Position numbers and translations under genes: made by a program. From assembly GCF_000400715.1 (NCBI RefSeq), contig NZ_KE007347.1:753680-817679 (forward strand): a stretch of 64,000 nucleotides of DNA. The letters run 5' to 3'. Positions 53,544-62,606 of the stretch are shown here, one piece after another (position 1 is the first letter of the stretch; every line of letters starts with the position of its first letter). This DNA is from Acinetobacter genomosp. 15BJ (lineage in GTDB: Bacteria; Pseudomonadota; Gammaproteobacteria; Pseudomonadales; Moraxellaceae). The notes below the pieces were generated by a model. The model saw only the letters and a list, made by a program, of their open reading frames with translations. It was not told the DNA's origin and did no database searches.

Positions 53544-54062
53544 ATGTTGCAACTGATTTTAGGTGGGGCACGCTCAGGTAAAAGTCGTTTGGCAGAACAA
53601 ACCGCCAAAGAGACAGGTTTATCGGTCATTTATATTGCAACGGCGCAGGCCTTAGATGCAGAAATGCAGCAGCGTATTGCGCATCATCAACAGCAACGTC
53701 CAGCCGATTGGCAAGTGCTTGAAGAACCGATTTTTTTGGCAGATCGACTCTTGCAATGCGATCAAGCCAATCAGTTGATCTTGGTGGATTGCCTGACCTT
53801 GTGGCTGACTAATCTGTTATTGGCTGAAGATCCAACCTTGCAGCAACAACAGATGCAAAAACTATTCGAAGTCTTACCACAACTACAGTCTCAAATTACT
53901 CTGGTCAGTAATGAAACTGGGCTTGGAGTGGTACCGATGGGGGAAATCAGTCGTCGTTTTGTGGATGAAGCAGGGCGTTTGCATCAGACTTTGGGGCAAC
54001 TCGCCAATAAAGTCATGTTTTGTGTAGCAGGCTTTCCAATGATTTTAAAAGATGAGAAATAA
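53544..54062 (+). CDS. cobU: Bifunctional adenosylcobinamide kinase/guanylyltransferase
   Basis: Phosphorylates adenosylcobinamide and converts it to AdoCbi-GDP in the late cobalamin pathway. The 172 residues have a P-loop (LILGGARSGKSRLAEQTA), the guanylylated-histidine region QRIAHHQQQRPADWQVLEEP, LVDCLTLWLTNLLL, and VSNETGLGVVPMGEISRRFV, all diagnostic. Followed directly by cobT. The Pseudomonas name is cobP. Confidence 0.95.
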   Translation: MLQLILGGARSGKSRLAEQTAKETGLSVIYIATAQALDAEMQQRIAHHQQQRPADWQVLEEPIFLADRLLQCDQANQLILVDCLTLWLTNLLLAEDPTLQQQQMQKLFEVLPQLQSQITLVSNETGLGVVPMGEISRRFVDEAGRLHQTLGQLANKVMFCVAGFPMILKDEK

Positions 54063-54063
54063 C

Positions 54064-55134
54064 ATGACTGAACAAGCACAATGGTTTTTAGCTGTAGTAC
54101 AACAACCAGATTTAGATGCCAAACAACAAGCTGAACAACGTCAACTGCAATTGACCAAACCAACAGGGGCTTTGGGGCAGCTAGAACAGCTTGCGATTCA
54201 ATTGGCGGGCTTACAGGGAACGGTACATCCACAGATTCAACAGCCTTGGATCACCATTTTTGCAGGTGACCATGGTGTTGTTGCGGAAAATATTTCAGCC
54301 TATCCGCAAGCCGTGACCCGTCAAATGCTGCAAAATTTTGCCTCAGGCGGTGCAGCCATCAGTGTGATTGCCAAACATCATCATGCACATTTACAGGTGG
54401 TCGATTGTGGAACTGTCGGTGAGGACTATGATTATGTCGGTGTTGAACGTCATTGCATTCGGGCAGGCACAGCCAATTTCGCTCAACAAGCAGCAATGAC
54501 GGAACAGGAGTGCTTAGCAGCTTTACAGTTGGGGAAAGACAGCGTTGATCGCGCCAAAGCTCAAGCTGCTGATATTTTTATTGCAGGTGAAATGGGCATT
54601 GGTAATACCTGTTCAGCTTCAGCACTGGCTTGTTTGCTGTTGAATGAGGATGCTGCACAACTGACGGGTGTTGGGACAGGCATTAATAACCAACAGCTAC
54701 AACATAAGATCTCTGTTATTGATCAAGCGGTGAAGCGACATCAAGCAGATGTTGCTGACGATGCTTTAAAAATCTTGGCTGCGGTTGGTGGTTTGGAAAT
54801 TGCTGCAATGACGGGCGCTTATATCCGCTGTGCACAACTTGGTTTGCCAATCGTGGTGGATGGTTTTATTAGCTCGGTTGCTGCTTTATGCGCGGTACGC
54901 ATTCAACCACAAAGCCGCGCATGGATGCTGTTTGGACATCAATCAGCTGAATATGGCCATCAGCGTGTGCTAAAAGCCTTAGACGCTCAGCCCATTTTAA
55001 ATATGAATTTGCGTCTTGGCGAAGGCAGTGGTGCTGGTGCTGCATTGTCAATGCTACAACTGGCTTGCGTGTTGCATAACCAAATGGCAACCTTTGCTGA
55101 AGCTGCTGTGACAGGTGATAAAGTTGCACCTTGA
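54064..55134 (+). CDS. cobT: Nicotinate-nucleotide-dimethylbenzimidazole phosphoribosyltransferase CobT
   Basis: Makes alpha-ribazole phosphate, the lower-ligand nucleotide of cobalamin. The 356 residues (Salmonella 356) show LTKPTGALGQLEQLAIQLAG, TIFAGDHGVVAENISAYPQA, FIAGEMGIGNTCSASALACL and the catalytic glutamate near the C-terminus in LRLGEGSGAGAALSML. The ATG after the cobU stop is used. An in-frame ATG at 54052 is also possible. It overlaps cobC by 20 bases. Confidence 0.95.
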   Translation: MTEQAQWFLAVVQQPDLDAKQQAEQRQLQLTKPTGALGQLEQLAIQLAGLQGTVHPQIQQPWITIFAGDHGVVAENISAYPQAVTRQMLQNFASGGAAISVIAKHHHAHLQVVDCGTVGEDYDYVGVERHCIRAGTANFAQQAAMTEQECLAALQLGKDSVDRAKAQAADIFIAGEMGIGNTCSASALACLLLNEDAAQLTGVGTGINNQQLQHKISVIDQAVKRHQADVADDALKILAAVGGLEIAAMTGAYIRCAQLGLPIVVDGFISSVAALCAVRIQPQSRAWMLFGHQSAEYGHQRVLKALDAQPILNMNLRLGEGSGAGAALSMLQLACVLHNQMATFAEAAVTGDKVAP

Positions 55135-55729
55135 TTTGCTGCGGCATGGTGAAACTTCACTCAGCCATACTTTGCGTGGGCATCTTGATGATGCCTTGAC
55201 TGAACACGGTTGGTTGCAAATGCAATCCACCATTCAACAGCAGCTTGATGCTCAGTTACAGTGGGACGTGATCATCAGCTCGCCCTTGCAACGCTGCCAA
55301 AAATTTGCGGCAGCATTAGCCAAACAACTCGAATTACCCTTACTACTCAATACAGAAATCAAGGAAATGTATTTTGGCGATTGGGAGGGTGTTTCGACTC
55401 AAACCATTTATGAAACAGCACCTGAATTATTAGCTAATTTCTGGCAATTCCCAACTAGATATCATGCCCCGAATGGAGAGTCGTTGCATCAATTCCAACA
55501 ACGTGTCATATATGGTTTTAATGAAATTTATGTTCAAATGCAGCAACATAACTGGAATAGGGCGTTGATTGTGACGCATGGTGGGGTGATTAAGTTGCTG
55601 ACCTGTTTAGCACGTCAGCAAAAGCTGGATGACCTATTGACTATGCCCGCAGAGTTAGGAAAGTTATATGCTTTAAAGCTAACTCAAGTTGACAATCAAA
55701 TTCATTTTTCTGAAAAGACAACAACTTAG
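55115..55729 (+). CDS. cobC: Alpha-ribazole phosphatase CobC (histidine phosphatase)
   Basis: Phosphoglycerate-mutase-like phosphatase that removes the phosphate from alpha-ribazole-P or adenosylcobalamin-P. The 204 residues carry the R-H-G catalytic motif LDLLRHGETSLSHTLRGHLD, SSPLQRCQKFAAAL, the acidic region KEMYFGDWEGVSTQTIYE and the second histidine in IVTHGGVIKLL. The start is a GTG inside cobT; TTG codons at 55124 and 55136 are alternatives. Context among cobU, cobT and cobS supports the name over a generic phosphatase. Confidence 0.88.
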   Translation: MIKLHLDLLRHGETSLSHTLRGHLDDALTEHGWLQMQSTIQQQLDAQLQWDVIISSPLQRCQKFAAALAKQLELPLLLNTEIKEMYFGDWEGVSTQTIYETAPELLANFWQFPTRYHAPNGESLHQFQQRVIYGFNEIYVQMQQHNWNRALIVTHGGVIKLLTCLARQQKLDDLLTMPAELGKLYALKLTQVDNQIHFSEKTTT

Positions 55730-55839
55730 TAGTCATAAAATCTTATTCTATTTCCAGTATTTGCTTGGGTCATGTAATCGAATTGTCATTGCCACTACCT
55801 ATGATACATGGCATTTCTTGACCTATAAGCAAATCAATC

Positions 55840-57423
55840 ATGAATATATTATTGAAAAGCAGTGTGTTATGCGTGAGCATCTTATTGGCGGCATGTAATA
55901 ACGACAATCACTCAGAATCGAAAACACTCCCAGAAAATAACATTGCATCAAAATATTATCAGACAAAAACTCCATACCAACCACAACAAGATCTCAAAAA
56001 ATATGAAGCCATTCCACAAGGATTTCAGCCTGTATTTACTGAACTGGTTGCACGTCATGGCTCACGCGGTTTATCCAGCATCAAATATGATTTAGCGCTG
56101 TATAACCTTTGGAAACAAGCCAAAGCTGAAAATGCACTCACACCTTTAGGTGAAAAGTTGGGGGCAGATTTAGAAACTATGATGAAGGCCAATATTCTTC
56201 TGGGTTATGGTATAGATGGCATCCGTCAGTTTGGCTATGGCAATGAAACCATGCAAGGTATTCAGGAGCATCGCGGAATTGCTGATCGTTTATTGCAACG
56301 ACTTCCAAATTTATTCCAAACTGCAGCACAACAACCGACATCAATTTTAGTGCAAAGTTCGGGTGTAGACCGTGCGGTGGATAGTGCCAAGTTTTTTACC
56401 GATGAATTGATCCAACAGCAACCGCAATTAAAAGCACACATCACCCCAATTTCATACACCAGTTTAGCCAATAGTAGTGTGCCAACGATTGAAGATGGTG
56501 GGGTGGATCGTTTTAAGCTTTATTTTCATAGTTTGAATAAAGATCAAGATTTAGCACAGCCTTTATCCGCACCACAACAAGCGATTTACGATGCTAGCCA
56601 AGCCTATCAGCATTTTGAAGAAGATGATGCAGATCTGGTCAATAAGTTAAATGAACTTGCGAAAAATAGTCGTGCTGAACAAGTGGCAAAGAGCGTATTG
56701 AATCCACTGTTCAAAACAGAATTTATTCAAAAATTGGGAACCACAGGCTATGTATTTAGCAATACAGGTTCATACAGCGTCACTTCACCAAAAGGTGAAA
56801 CTATCACTGAAAAAGGCAAGGGTAAAAACAGTATTGCCAGTGCTGTAGATGCTGCGGCCTATATCTATGAGTTATATTCAATATCAGGCGGTATGAAAAC
56901 TGAATTGAAAGGTGTTGATTTTGATCAATATATGCCTGTAGATGCAGCAAAATTCTATGCTGAATTTAACGATGCCAATGATTTTTACAGTAAAGGTCCA
57001 AGTTTTACCGAATCGAAGAATGTCACCAGTGCAATTGCTCAAGGTTTAAAGCAGGATTTATTTAAACAGGTCGATGCGATTGTAGATCAGCAGCAAGCAC
57101 ATCGTGCTGTATTACGTTTTGCTCATGCCGAAATCATCATTCCATTGGCGACCAGTTTAGAGTTGCACGATATGATGCAACCTTTGCCTTTACGTCAAAC
57201 GTATAGCTACAACAGCAGCGCTTGGCGAGGTGAGGTGGTGTCACCAATGGCAGCCAATCTACAGTGGGATATTTATCAAAACAAGCAAGGCACAACCTTG
57301 GTGAAAATGTTCTATAACGAGAAAGAAACCTTGTTTAAGTCGAGTTGTAACTACGCACGTTATAGCAACAACAGTTTTTATTATGACTATTTGAAGCTTA
57401 AACAATGTTATCAAATTCAATAA
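55840..57423 (+). CDS. Histidine acid phosphatase/phytase-like lipoprotein
   Basis: A 527-residue exported phosphatase. The N-terminus is a lipoprotein signal peptide with lipobox LLAAC and the lipidated C19. The histidine acid phosphatase motif FTELVARHGSRGLSS has the nucleophile H73 (R-H-G-x-R), and a distal H-A-E in RFAHAEIIIPLATSLEL supplies the proton donor. The paired cysteines near the C-terminus (KSSCNYARYS, LKLKQCYQI) may form a disulfide. It likely releases phosphate from organic esters at the cell envelope. It is placed between cobC and cobS without an obvious link to cobalamin, and a terminator follows it. Confidence 0.85.
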   Translation: MNILLKSSVLCVSILLAACNNDNHSESKTLPENNIASKYYQTKTPYQPQQDLKKYEAIPQGFQPVFTELVARHGSRGLSSIKYDLALYNLWKQAKAENALTPLGEKLGADLETMMKANILLGYGIDGIRQFGYGNETMQGIQEHRGIADRLLQRLPNLFQTAAQQPTSILVQSSGVDRAVDSAKFFTDELIQQQPQLKAHITPISYTSLANSSVPTIEDGGVDRFKLYFHSLNKDQDLAQPLSAPQQAIYDASQAYQHFEEDDADLVNKLNELAKNSRAEQVAKSVLNPLFKTEFIQKLGTTGYVFSNTGSYSVTSPKGETITEKGKGKNSIASAVDAAAYIYELYSISGGMKTELKGVDFDQYMPVDAAKFYAEFNDANDFYSKGPSFTESKNVTSAIAQGLKQDLFKQVDAIVDQQQAHRAVLRFAHAEIIIPLATSLELHDMMQPLPLRQTYSYNSSAWRGEVVSPMAANLQWDIYQNKQGTTLVKMFYNEKETLFKSSCNYARYSNNSFYYDYLKLKQCYQIQ

Positions 57424-57446
57424 TCTAAGATATTCGGCCTTTTCAT

Positions 57447-57474
57447 TTGGGAATAGCTTGCTATTCCCAATTTT
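57447..57474 (+). terminator. Rho-independent terminator before cobS
   Basis: Perfect stem TTGGGAATAGC / GCTATTCCCAA with a two-base loop, followed by TTTTATTT. It separates the phosphatase gene from cobS, so cobS either has its own promoter in the next 50 bases or depends on readthrough. Confidence 0.9.
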
Positions 57475-57523
57475 ATTTCTTCATAATCCATGCATGATGA
57501 ACCTGATGTGATTGAGAGGTCGC

Positions 57524-58267
57524 ATGACACCTTTTTGGATTGCCTTGCAGTTTTTGACCGTTTTGCCGATTGATTTAAAAGTAATGCCAAGCGCAAAGCA
57601 GAATGGTCAGGCACTACTGTTTTATCCTTTGGTGGGTTTATTAATCGGGCTAGTTTTGTTTACATCTGCCATGTTATTGGCAAAGCTTCCGATCATCTTG
57701 AGTGCAGCCTTGATTTTAGTGTTATGGATTTGGTTGACTGGTGGATTACATCTCGATGGTTTAGCGGATACAGCAGACGCATGGGTGGGTGGATTTGGTG
57801 ATCCTGAACGAACCTTGAAAATCATGAAAGACCCTGTATGTGGTCCAATCGGGGTGCTGAGTTTAGTTGTCGTCTGCTTGCTGAAATTTGTGGCTTTATA
57901 CGTTTTGCTTGAACAACAAATGGCTGTTTTTTTAATCGTCTTGCCTATGCTTGGGCGTAGTGTGCCGCTGTTTTTATTCCTCACAACACCTTATGTACGT
58001 GCTCAAGGCTTAGGGCGTTCTATGACAGATTTTATGCCAAAAAAACAACTTTGGATGGTTTTTGTCATTACAATCACATTGCTTTGTATGTTTAAGTGGC
58101 TTGGGTTAATTGCCTTACTGGTTTTTTTAGTGATGCTTTTTTATATAAGATCATTATTTATTAAACGAATTGGCGGGATTACTGGGGATACGGTAGGCGC
58201 AGCAATTGAGCTGGCTGAAACTGGCGTGCTCCTCAGTGTTGTGATTGCTTCATTTTATATTATTTAA
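57524..58267 (+). CDS. cobS: Cobalamin synthase CobS (adenosylcobinamide-GDP ribazoletransferase)
   Basis: Membrane enzyme that joins AdoCbi-GDP and alpha-ribazole to complete the cobalamin nucleotide loop. The 247 residues have about six hydrophobic helices and the family motifs FLTVLPIDL, FYPLVGLLIGLVLF, GGLHLDGLADTADAWVGGFG and MKDPVCGPIGVLSLVVVC. The ATG preceded by GAGAGG is used; the frame is open four codons further. It completes a cobU-cobT-cobC-cobS set interrupted by the phosphatase gene. Confidence 0.94.
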   Translation: MTPFWIALQFLTVLPIDLKVMPSAKQNGQALLFYPLVGLLIGLVLFTSAMLLAKLPIILSAALILVLWIWLTGGLHLDGLADTADAWVGGFGDPERTLKIMKDPVCGPIGVLSLVVVCLLKFVALYVLLEQQMAVFLIVLPMLGRSVPLFLFLTTPYVRAQGLGRSMTDFMPKKQLWMVFVITITLLCMFKWLGLIALLVFLVMLFYIRSLFIKRIGGITGDTVGAAIELAETGVLLSVVIASFYII

Positions 58268-58331
58268 AAAATTGATCGCTTGGGTTGTAGTGATCCTCCT
58301 GCAAACAAAAGAATCACCCTAATAATGAATG

Positions 58332-59795
58332 TTAACGTTTACGCAATAGAACCAAGAAACCCAACACAGCGAGTAAGGCAACCAGTGCCGCAATCGTCCC
58401 CAGAATGATATCTCGAAGTGTTTTATCTATTGGCAGCCATGTCCATTTATGCAAATAAGCAAAACTAAAACCTTCTAAAGCATCTTGTTGAGTGACCTGA
58501 GCTGCAATCACACCGCTGCTCGGTTCAATATACAGTCTGAGTTGATTCTCTAACCGAGTTTCAACCTTGATCACGGGCAGACGTTTATTGATAAAACCAT
58601 ATTCACCTCCAAAACTTGTCACCCATGAAGCTTGTTGAATCTGCTCTGGCTTTAAATCTAAGTAGCTTGCGGCTAATTGTTTGCTTTGTTTAAGAATATC
58701 TAACAGTTCGCCATTACCAGCATCTACAAACTCAATCGCAGGAGCTACTGTTTTAGTCGTGTGGTGATCATGCGCTTTGCTTGCCGCGGTCATGCTGCCT
58801 TGTAAAGGGCTTTGTCCGATAGCTTGAATCATCCATGCAGCACGAGTATGTGTCTGGCTAAAGGTGATTGGAACGAGATCTAGCCGTTGAATGGGCTGTG
58901 CAGTGACGTGCTGCCAAGCTTCAGTACTTAAATCAGCAACATGGAAAATAGGTTGAGTATTTTTAATATCGGGCTTTTTTTGCCAAATATGATAGAAGCC
59001 ACTGATCACCCAAAGCAGAATAAATACGCTTAAACAGATACCTAAATAGCGATGCAGAAAGCGGATCGGTTTTTGCCCTAGACGGTGATTGCGCCGATTA
59101 TGAATGTTAAAGAATAAGCCAATCCCCATAAAAATCATGCACAGTATGCCAATTAAAGTCATTTGCATGAGAATAGTTTGACCTGTCCAAGCTTGATCAC
59201 CCCACGTCCATGTATGCCCTAAGCGGAAGATTTTTGCCATCCACATTTTTTGATCACTGGAGAGCGTGGCCAGTCGTGCTTGTGAAGGATCAACATAAGC
59301 ACGTAAACCATTTTGAAAATCAACACGCCAAACAGGCAGTAAACGATTGACGCTCGGATAATCATCGCTAAATGCTGTAATGAGTTGGGCAGAAATGATT
59401 TGTTGCTCTAATAATCCTGTGTACCAGATTGCCAAACGTTTTGCATTTTGCTGTTCTGCATTTTCAATGGTTTGACCTGTTTGACTATTAAAATACTCAG
59501 CAATATCTTGATGTAGCAGTTGCACCCGATAAGCCACTAAGTTGGGTTGTAGTTCAATGGTTTGTAATGCTGAAAATTGGTCTATCTGTTGCTGTCTTAA
59601 AATAGAAGCAACAGGTAAGGCATGTTCCAGATTAAATTGTTGTGATGGGGGCATTCGTTTTACAGGCTGGGGTTGTGTTGCACTCATAATGGGATGCAAT
59701 ACACCCGTTAAGGCCCAAAATAAAACCAGAATGCCGAGCACCATCCCAAAACTACGGTGCGATGACAGTAGTTTTTTGAGTTGTTTGGCATTCAT
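58332..59795 (-). CDS. PepSY-domain membrane protein
   Basis: A 487-residue inner-membrane protein with four transmembrane helices: MVLGILVLFWALTGVLHPIM near 18, TLIGILCMIFMGIGLFFNI near 213, LGICLSVFILLWVISGFYHI near 252, and a last helix at 465-485 before LLRKR. Between them lie two periplasmic PepSY-like regions (for example QTGQTIENAEQQNAKRLAIW and GELLDILKQSKQLAASYLDL). Such proteins often accompany TonB receptors and are suspected ferric or cupric reductases or metal-transport helpers. The gene follows the TonB receptor gene by 3 bases and forms an operon with it and the DUF2946-like gene. Confidence 0.85.
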   Translation of the reverse strand: MNAKQLKKLLSSHRSFGMVLGILVLFWALTGVLHPIMSATQPQPVKRMPPSQQFNLEHALPVASILRQQQIDQFSALQTIELQPNLVAYRVQLLHQDIAEYFNSQTGQTIENAEQQNAKRLAIWYTGLLEQQIISAQLITAFSDDYPSVNRLLPVWRVDFQNGLRAYVDPSQARLATLSSDQKMWMAKIFRLGHTWTWGDQAWTGQTILMQMTLIGILCMIFMGIGLFFNIHNRRNHRLGQKPIRFLHRYLGICLSVFILLWVISGFYHIWQKKPDIKNTQPIFHVADLSTEAWQHVTAQPIQRLDLVPITFSQTHTRAAWMIQAIGQSPLQGSMTAASKAHDHHTTKTVAPAIEFVDAGNGELLDILKQSKQLAASYLDLKPEQIQQASWVTSFGGEYGFINKRLPVIKVETRLENQLRLYIEPSSGVIAAQVTQQDALEGFSFAYLHKWTWLPIDKTLRDIILGTIAALVALLAVLGFLVLLRKR

Positions 59796-59798
59796 TGA

Positions 59799-61910
59799 TT
59801 ATTTTCCAAAATGATAGCGTAAGCCTAATAAATAAGTCCGTGGTGCAGCTGGTGTATAGCTGACTTGGTTATTACTAAACGAGGTACTTTCTGCATAATG
59901 CACATCTGTCACATTAAAAATCTGCCCAAAGACCTCATAGGCATTTTTACGATAGTTGGCACGTAGATTCAGCAAAGTATGGCCATCATACTTTTCCGTA
60001 TTGGCATCGTTAATCCAGTAAGCGCCGACATAAACCGCTTCTGCAGAAAGTAATAGCTCAGGTATTGGCTTGATTTGGTATTCAAGCGTACCAAATGTTT
60101 TAGGGGCACTTGGCATGGTGTTGCCGCTATAATCTAAGACACTCGAAGGTTGAAACTGCTGATATTCATGTTTGGCCACACTACCTGAGAGTTTTAAACG
60201 CTGATCATATAAATCACTGAGTTTCCATGTTCCCCCAATTTCAATTCCCTGATGTAAGGTTTTGCCTGCATTGCGTGGCTCGCGTGTGTTATCTGGCTTG
60301 GTATAGCTCATCACTTCATCTTCGCCTTCTAAGCGATATAGGGTGATCTCACCATCTAAGCGATCATCGAATAATTTAAAGCGCAGACCTGCATCAATAT
60401 TATTAAATGTGGCTTCTTTCAAGTCAGGTGTCACCAGATTCGCCCCGTATAAACTGCTCACCTCTGGTGGTACAAAACCCTGTGACCAATTGCTATAAAG
60501 ATCAATTGCTGGCGTGATGTTCCAGACAAAACCAACTTGAGGGCTGGCTTTATGAAAATCACGTTTTTCATTCGGTGCGCCTGTGGTTTTTGATGGGATT
60601 AACTTATTTTCATAGTCATAACTAATCCAGTCATAGCGTGCACCACCGACTAAATTTAAAGTCGGTAAAACTTGCCAATTGGCTTGTGCATAGACAGCTT
60701 GGTTATTGACGTCAACATTGAAGTCGCGCAAGCGCTGGCGTTGTTGATAACCGGTATACACCAAGGTATTCGGGTCACGGAATACCTGAATATGATTGGT
60801 TTGGGCTTGGTTGGGAGAATGGTCAGCCATCGCACCAACAATCAGTTTGACCTGATCAAATGTAGCAGAATGCTGAGCATTTAAACCATAAGACTGAAAG
60901 GCGTTATAGGTGGTTTGTCCACTATAAGTGCCAGTCGGTGTGCCATTTTTAACATCAGTACGGATGTTATAACTTGGGTTTTGCTCAGTGGTATTGTCTC
61001 GATAATATAAAGTGACTTGGCTTTGTTGCTGCTCATTCCATTGATGACTAATTTGAGAAGAAAGTCGTGTGGCATCGACTTCACGATAGGTAAAGGTTTG
61101 GTAGCTGTATCCAGAGCGTTTGCGATAATCATCCAGATTTAAGCTACCTGTCATATCTGCTTTTAAATGATTATAACTGACAATATTTTTGATTTGTGTA
61201 GCATCAGAGATGCGCCAGTCGTGTCTAAGCGTCACACTTTGCTTGTTGCTTTCAGCATGATCTTGCCAACTATCACCACGATCACTGGTATAGGCCGAAA
61301 GTCTTAAACCATGCTCACCCCATTCGCTATCAAAGGTATTCGATGCACCCACATCGACACGGCGATATCCCTCAGAACTGGCACTGATACCCAGATCGGC
61401 TGTTGCTGTCGCACTTGGCGCTTTGGTCAGGAAATTAATAGTTCCACCAATCGCATTGCTGCCATAAAGGCTACTGGCAGGACCGCGTAAAATTTCGATA
61501 CTATCAATGCCCGCTAAATTCACTTCATATAAGGCATTGTGGTTAAACACACCCACGGGACGAATCGAAACACCATCTTCTAAATATTGATAAACGGCTG
61601 CTGTGGTAATCGGTTGGCGAATAGACATCATATGCTGTTCATTGCCCAAGTCATTCATTAACACACCTGGGGTTTGATTCAGCACCTGCCCAACAAAGGT
61701 TGCATGTTTATCTTCAATGTCCTTGCTATTAATTTTACTAATCGCAGCAGGGGTATTATTAATCGATTCACCTTCACGACTTGCGGTGACAACAATGGTG
61801 GCTAAGGTTTTGGTCGTATCAGACGGTGCAGTTTCAGCAAAAGTAGCAGAACTATAGCCAACAGACAGGCACGCAGCCGTTAATACAGACAAACGGAATT
61901 GAGTATTCAT
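59799..61910 (-). CDS. TonB-dependent outer-membrane receptor
   Basis: A 703-residue receptor: signal peptide ending near TFA-ET, TonB box LATIVVTASREGES, plug domain (DGVSIRPVGVFNHNALYEVN, then IEILRGPASSLYGSNAIGGT) and barrel ending PRTYLLGLRYHFGK with a penultimate aromatic strand. The ATG at MNTQFRL is chosen; the frame runs seven codons further. The ligand is not evident. Location between a histidine-rich DUF2946-like protein and a PepSY protein suggests a metal or metal-chelate (copper, iron or zinc) rather than the siderophore made upstream. Confidence 0.88.
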   Translation of the reverse strand: MNTQFRLSVLTAACLSVGYSSATFAETAPSDTTKTLATIVVTASREGESINNTPAAISKINSKDIEDKHATFVGQVLNQTPGVLMNDLGNEQHMMSIRQPITTAAVYQYLEDGVSIRPVGVFNHNALYEVNLAGIDSIEILRGPASSLYGSNAIGGTINFLTKAPSATATADLGISASSEGYRRVDVGASNTFDSEWGEHGLRLSAYTSDRGDSWQDHAESNKQSVTLRHDWRISDATQIKNIVSYNHLKADMTGSLNLDDYRKRSGYSYQTFTYREVDATRLSSQISHQWNEQQQSQVTLYYRDNTTEQNPSYNIRTDVKNGTPTGTYSGQTTYNAFQSYGLNAQHSATFDQVKLIVGAMADHSPNQAQTNHIQVFRDPNTLVYTGYQQRQRLRDFNVDVNNQAVYAQANWQVLPTLNLVGGARYDWISYDYENKLIPSKTTGAPNEKRDFHKASPQVGFVWNITPAIDLYSNWSQGFVPPEVSSLYGANLVTPDLKEATFNNIDAGLRFKLFDDRLDGEITLYRLEGEDEVMSYTKPDNTREPRNAGKTLHQGIEIGGTWKLSDLYDQRLKLSGSVAKHEYQQFQPSSVLDYSGNTMPSAPKTFGTLEYQIKPIPELLLSAEAVYVGAYWINDANTEKYDGHTLLNLRANYRKNAYEVFGQIFNVTDVHYAESTSFSNNQVSYTPAAPRTYLLGLRYHFGK

Positions 61911-61983
61911 TTTGAACTCTATAAAAAGCAATAACTAAGGACGCACCACCGTTATTTACGGGGCACGAAGTAAAATTTGCGAT

Positions 61984-62487
61984 TTATAAAGCCAGTGGCG
62001 GGGCTTGTTTGATTGGAAAAATATAGAAGATGCGGGCGATGTGCAGATCTTCTGTCCACGTATGGCACAGGCAGCGAACGCGACTGAACCAAGCCAGTAG
62101 AAATATAATAATGAATGCAATCAGCGGGACGATCGCAGCGGCATCTAAACCATGTGAGCATAAAGGACAATGCTTCATGATTTGGCTCGCCAGTGCATAT
62201 ACGTGTTGTGCATATTCACTGAGCTGAGCATGTTTGGCATGCTGTAGCTTCGGTCCATGATGCATGTCGTGCATGCTATGTTGATGATGACCTGAATGCG
62301 TCTGTGACATCAACGAGACATTTTGAATTTCTGTGACTTGGCAATGGCTTGGCATTGCATAAAGTGCAGGTACGACGCCTGTATGGACCATCGTTGGTAA
62401 GAAGATATGCCAGAGTAAACATAGCAAAGTAATCGCGCCAAAATAGGCACGCCACTTAAGCAAATGTTGACGAAAACTGGACTTCAT
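61984..62487 (-). CDS. Histidine-rich DUF2946-like membrane-associated protein
   Basis: A 167-residue protein with an N-terminal hydrophobic helix (FGAITLLCLLWHIFLPTMVH), a histidine-rich periplasmic segment (THSGHHQHSMHDMHHGPKLQ, then AKHAQL), the sequence KHCPLCSHGLDA near 115, and a C-terminal membrane helix (AIVPLIAFIIIFLLAWFS). Clustered His, Met and a Cys-x-x-Cys suggest copper or other soft-metal binding, as proposed for DUF2946 proteins. It is first in an operon with the TonB receptor and PepSY protein. The ATG at 62487 is inferred from the hydrophobic start; the frame stays open to 62586 but would then cover the promoter region. Confidence 0.75.
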   Translation of the reverse strand: MKSSFRQHLLKWRAYFGAITLLCLLWHIFLPTMVHTGVVPALYAMPSHCQVTEIQNVSLMSQTHSGHHQHSMHDMHHGPKLQHAKHAQLSEYAQHVYALASQIMKHCPLCSHGLDAAAIVPLIAFIIIFLLAWFSRVRCLCHTWTEDLHIARIFYIFPIKQAPPLAL

Positions 62488-62606
62488 ATCAGCGATACGT
62501 CGTAGGAGAAATGTGGCAGCAGTATAATCAAAAAATGACTTATAGATCAAAGCAAAATTGAGGTATTCTGAGACTGCTGAATTCAATAATTTATAGGCAG
62601 ATCAGC

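Noticed and set aside
57622..57984. Open frame of 120 codons antisense to cobS
   Set aside because: Covers the diagnostic LHLDGLADTADAW region of cobS on the other strand; no independent support.
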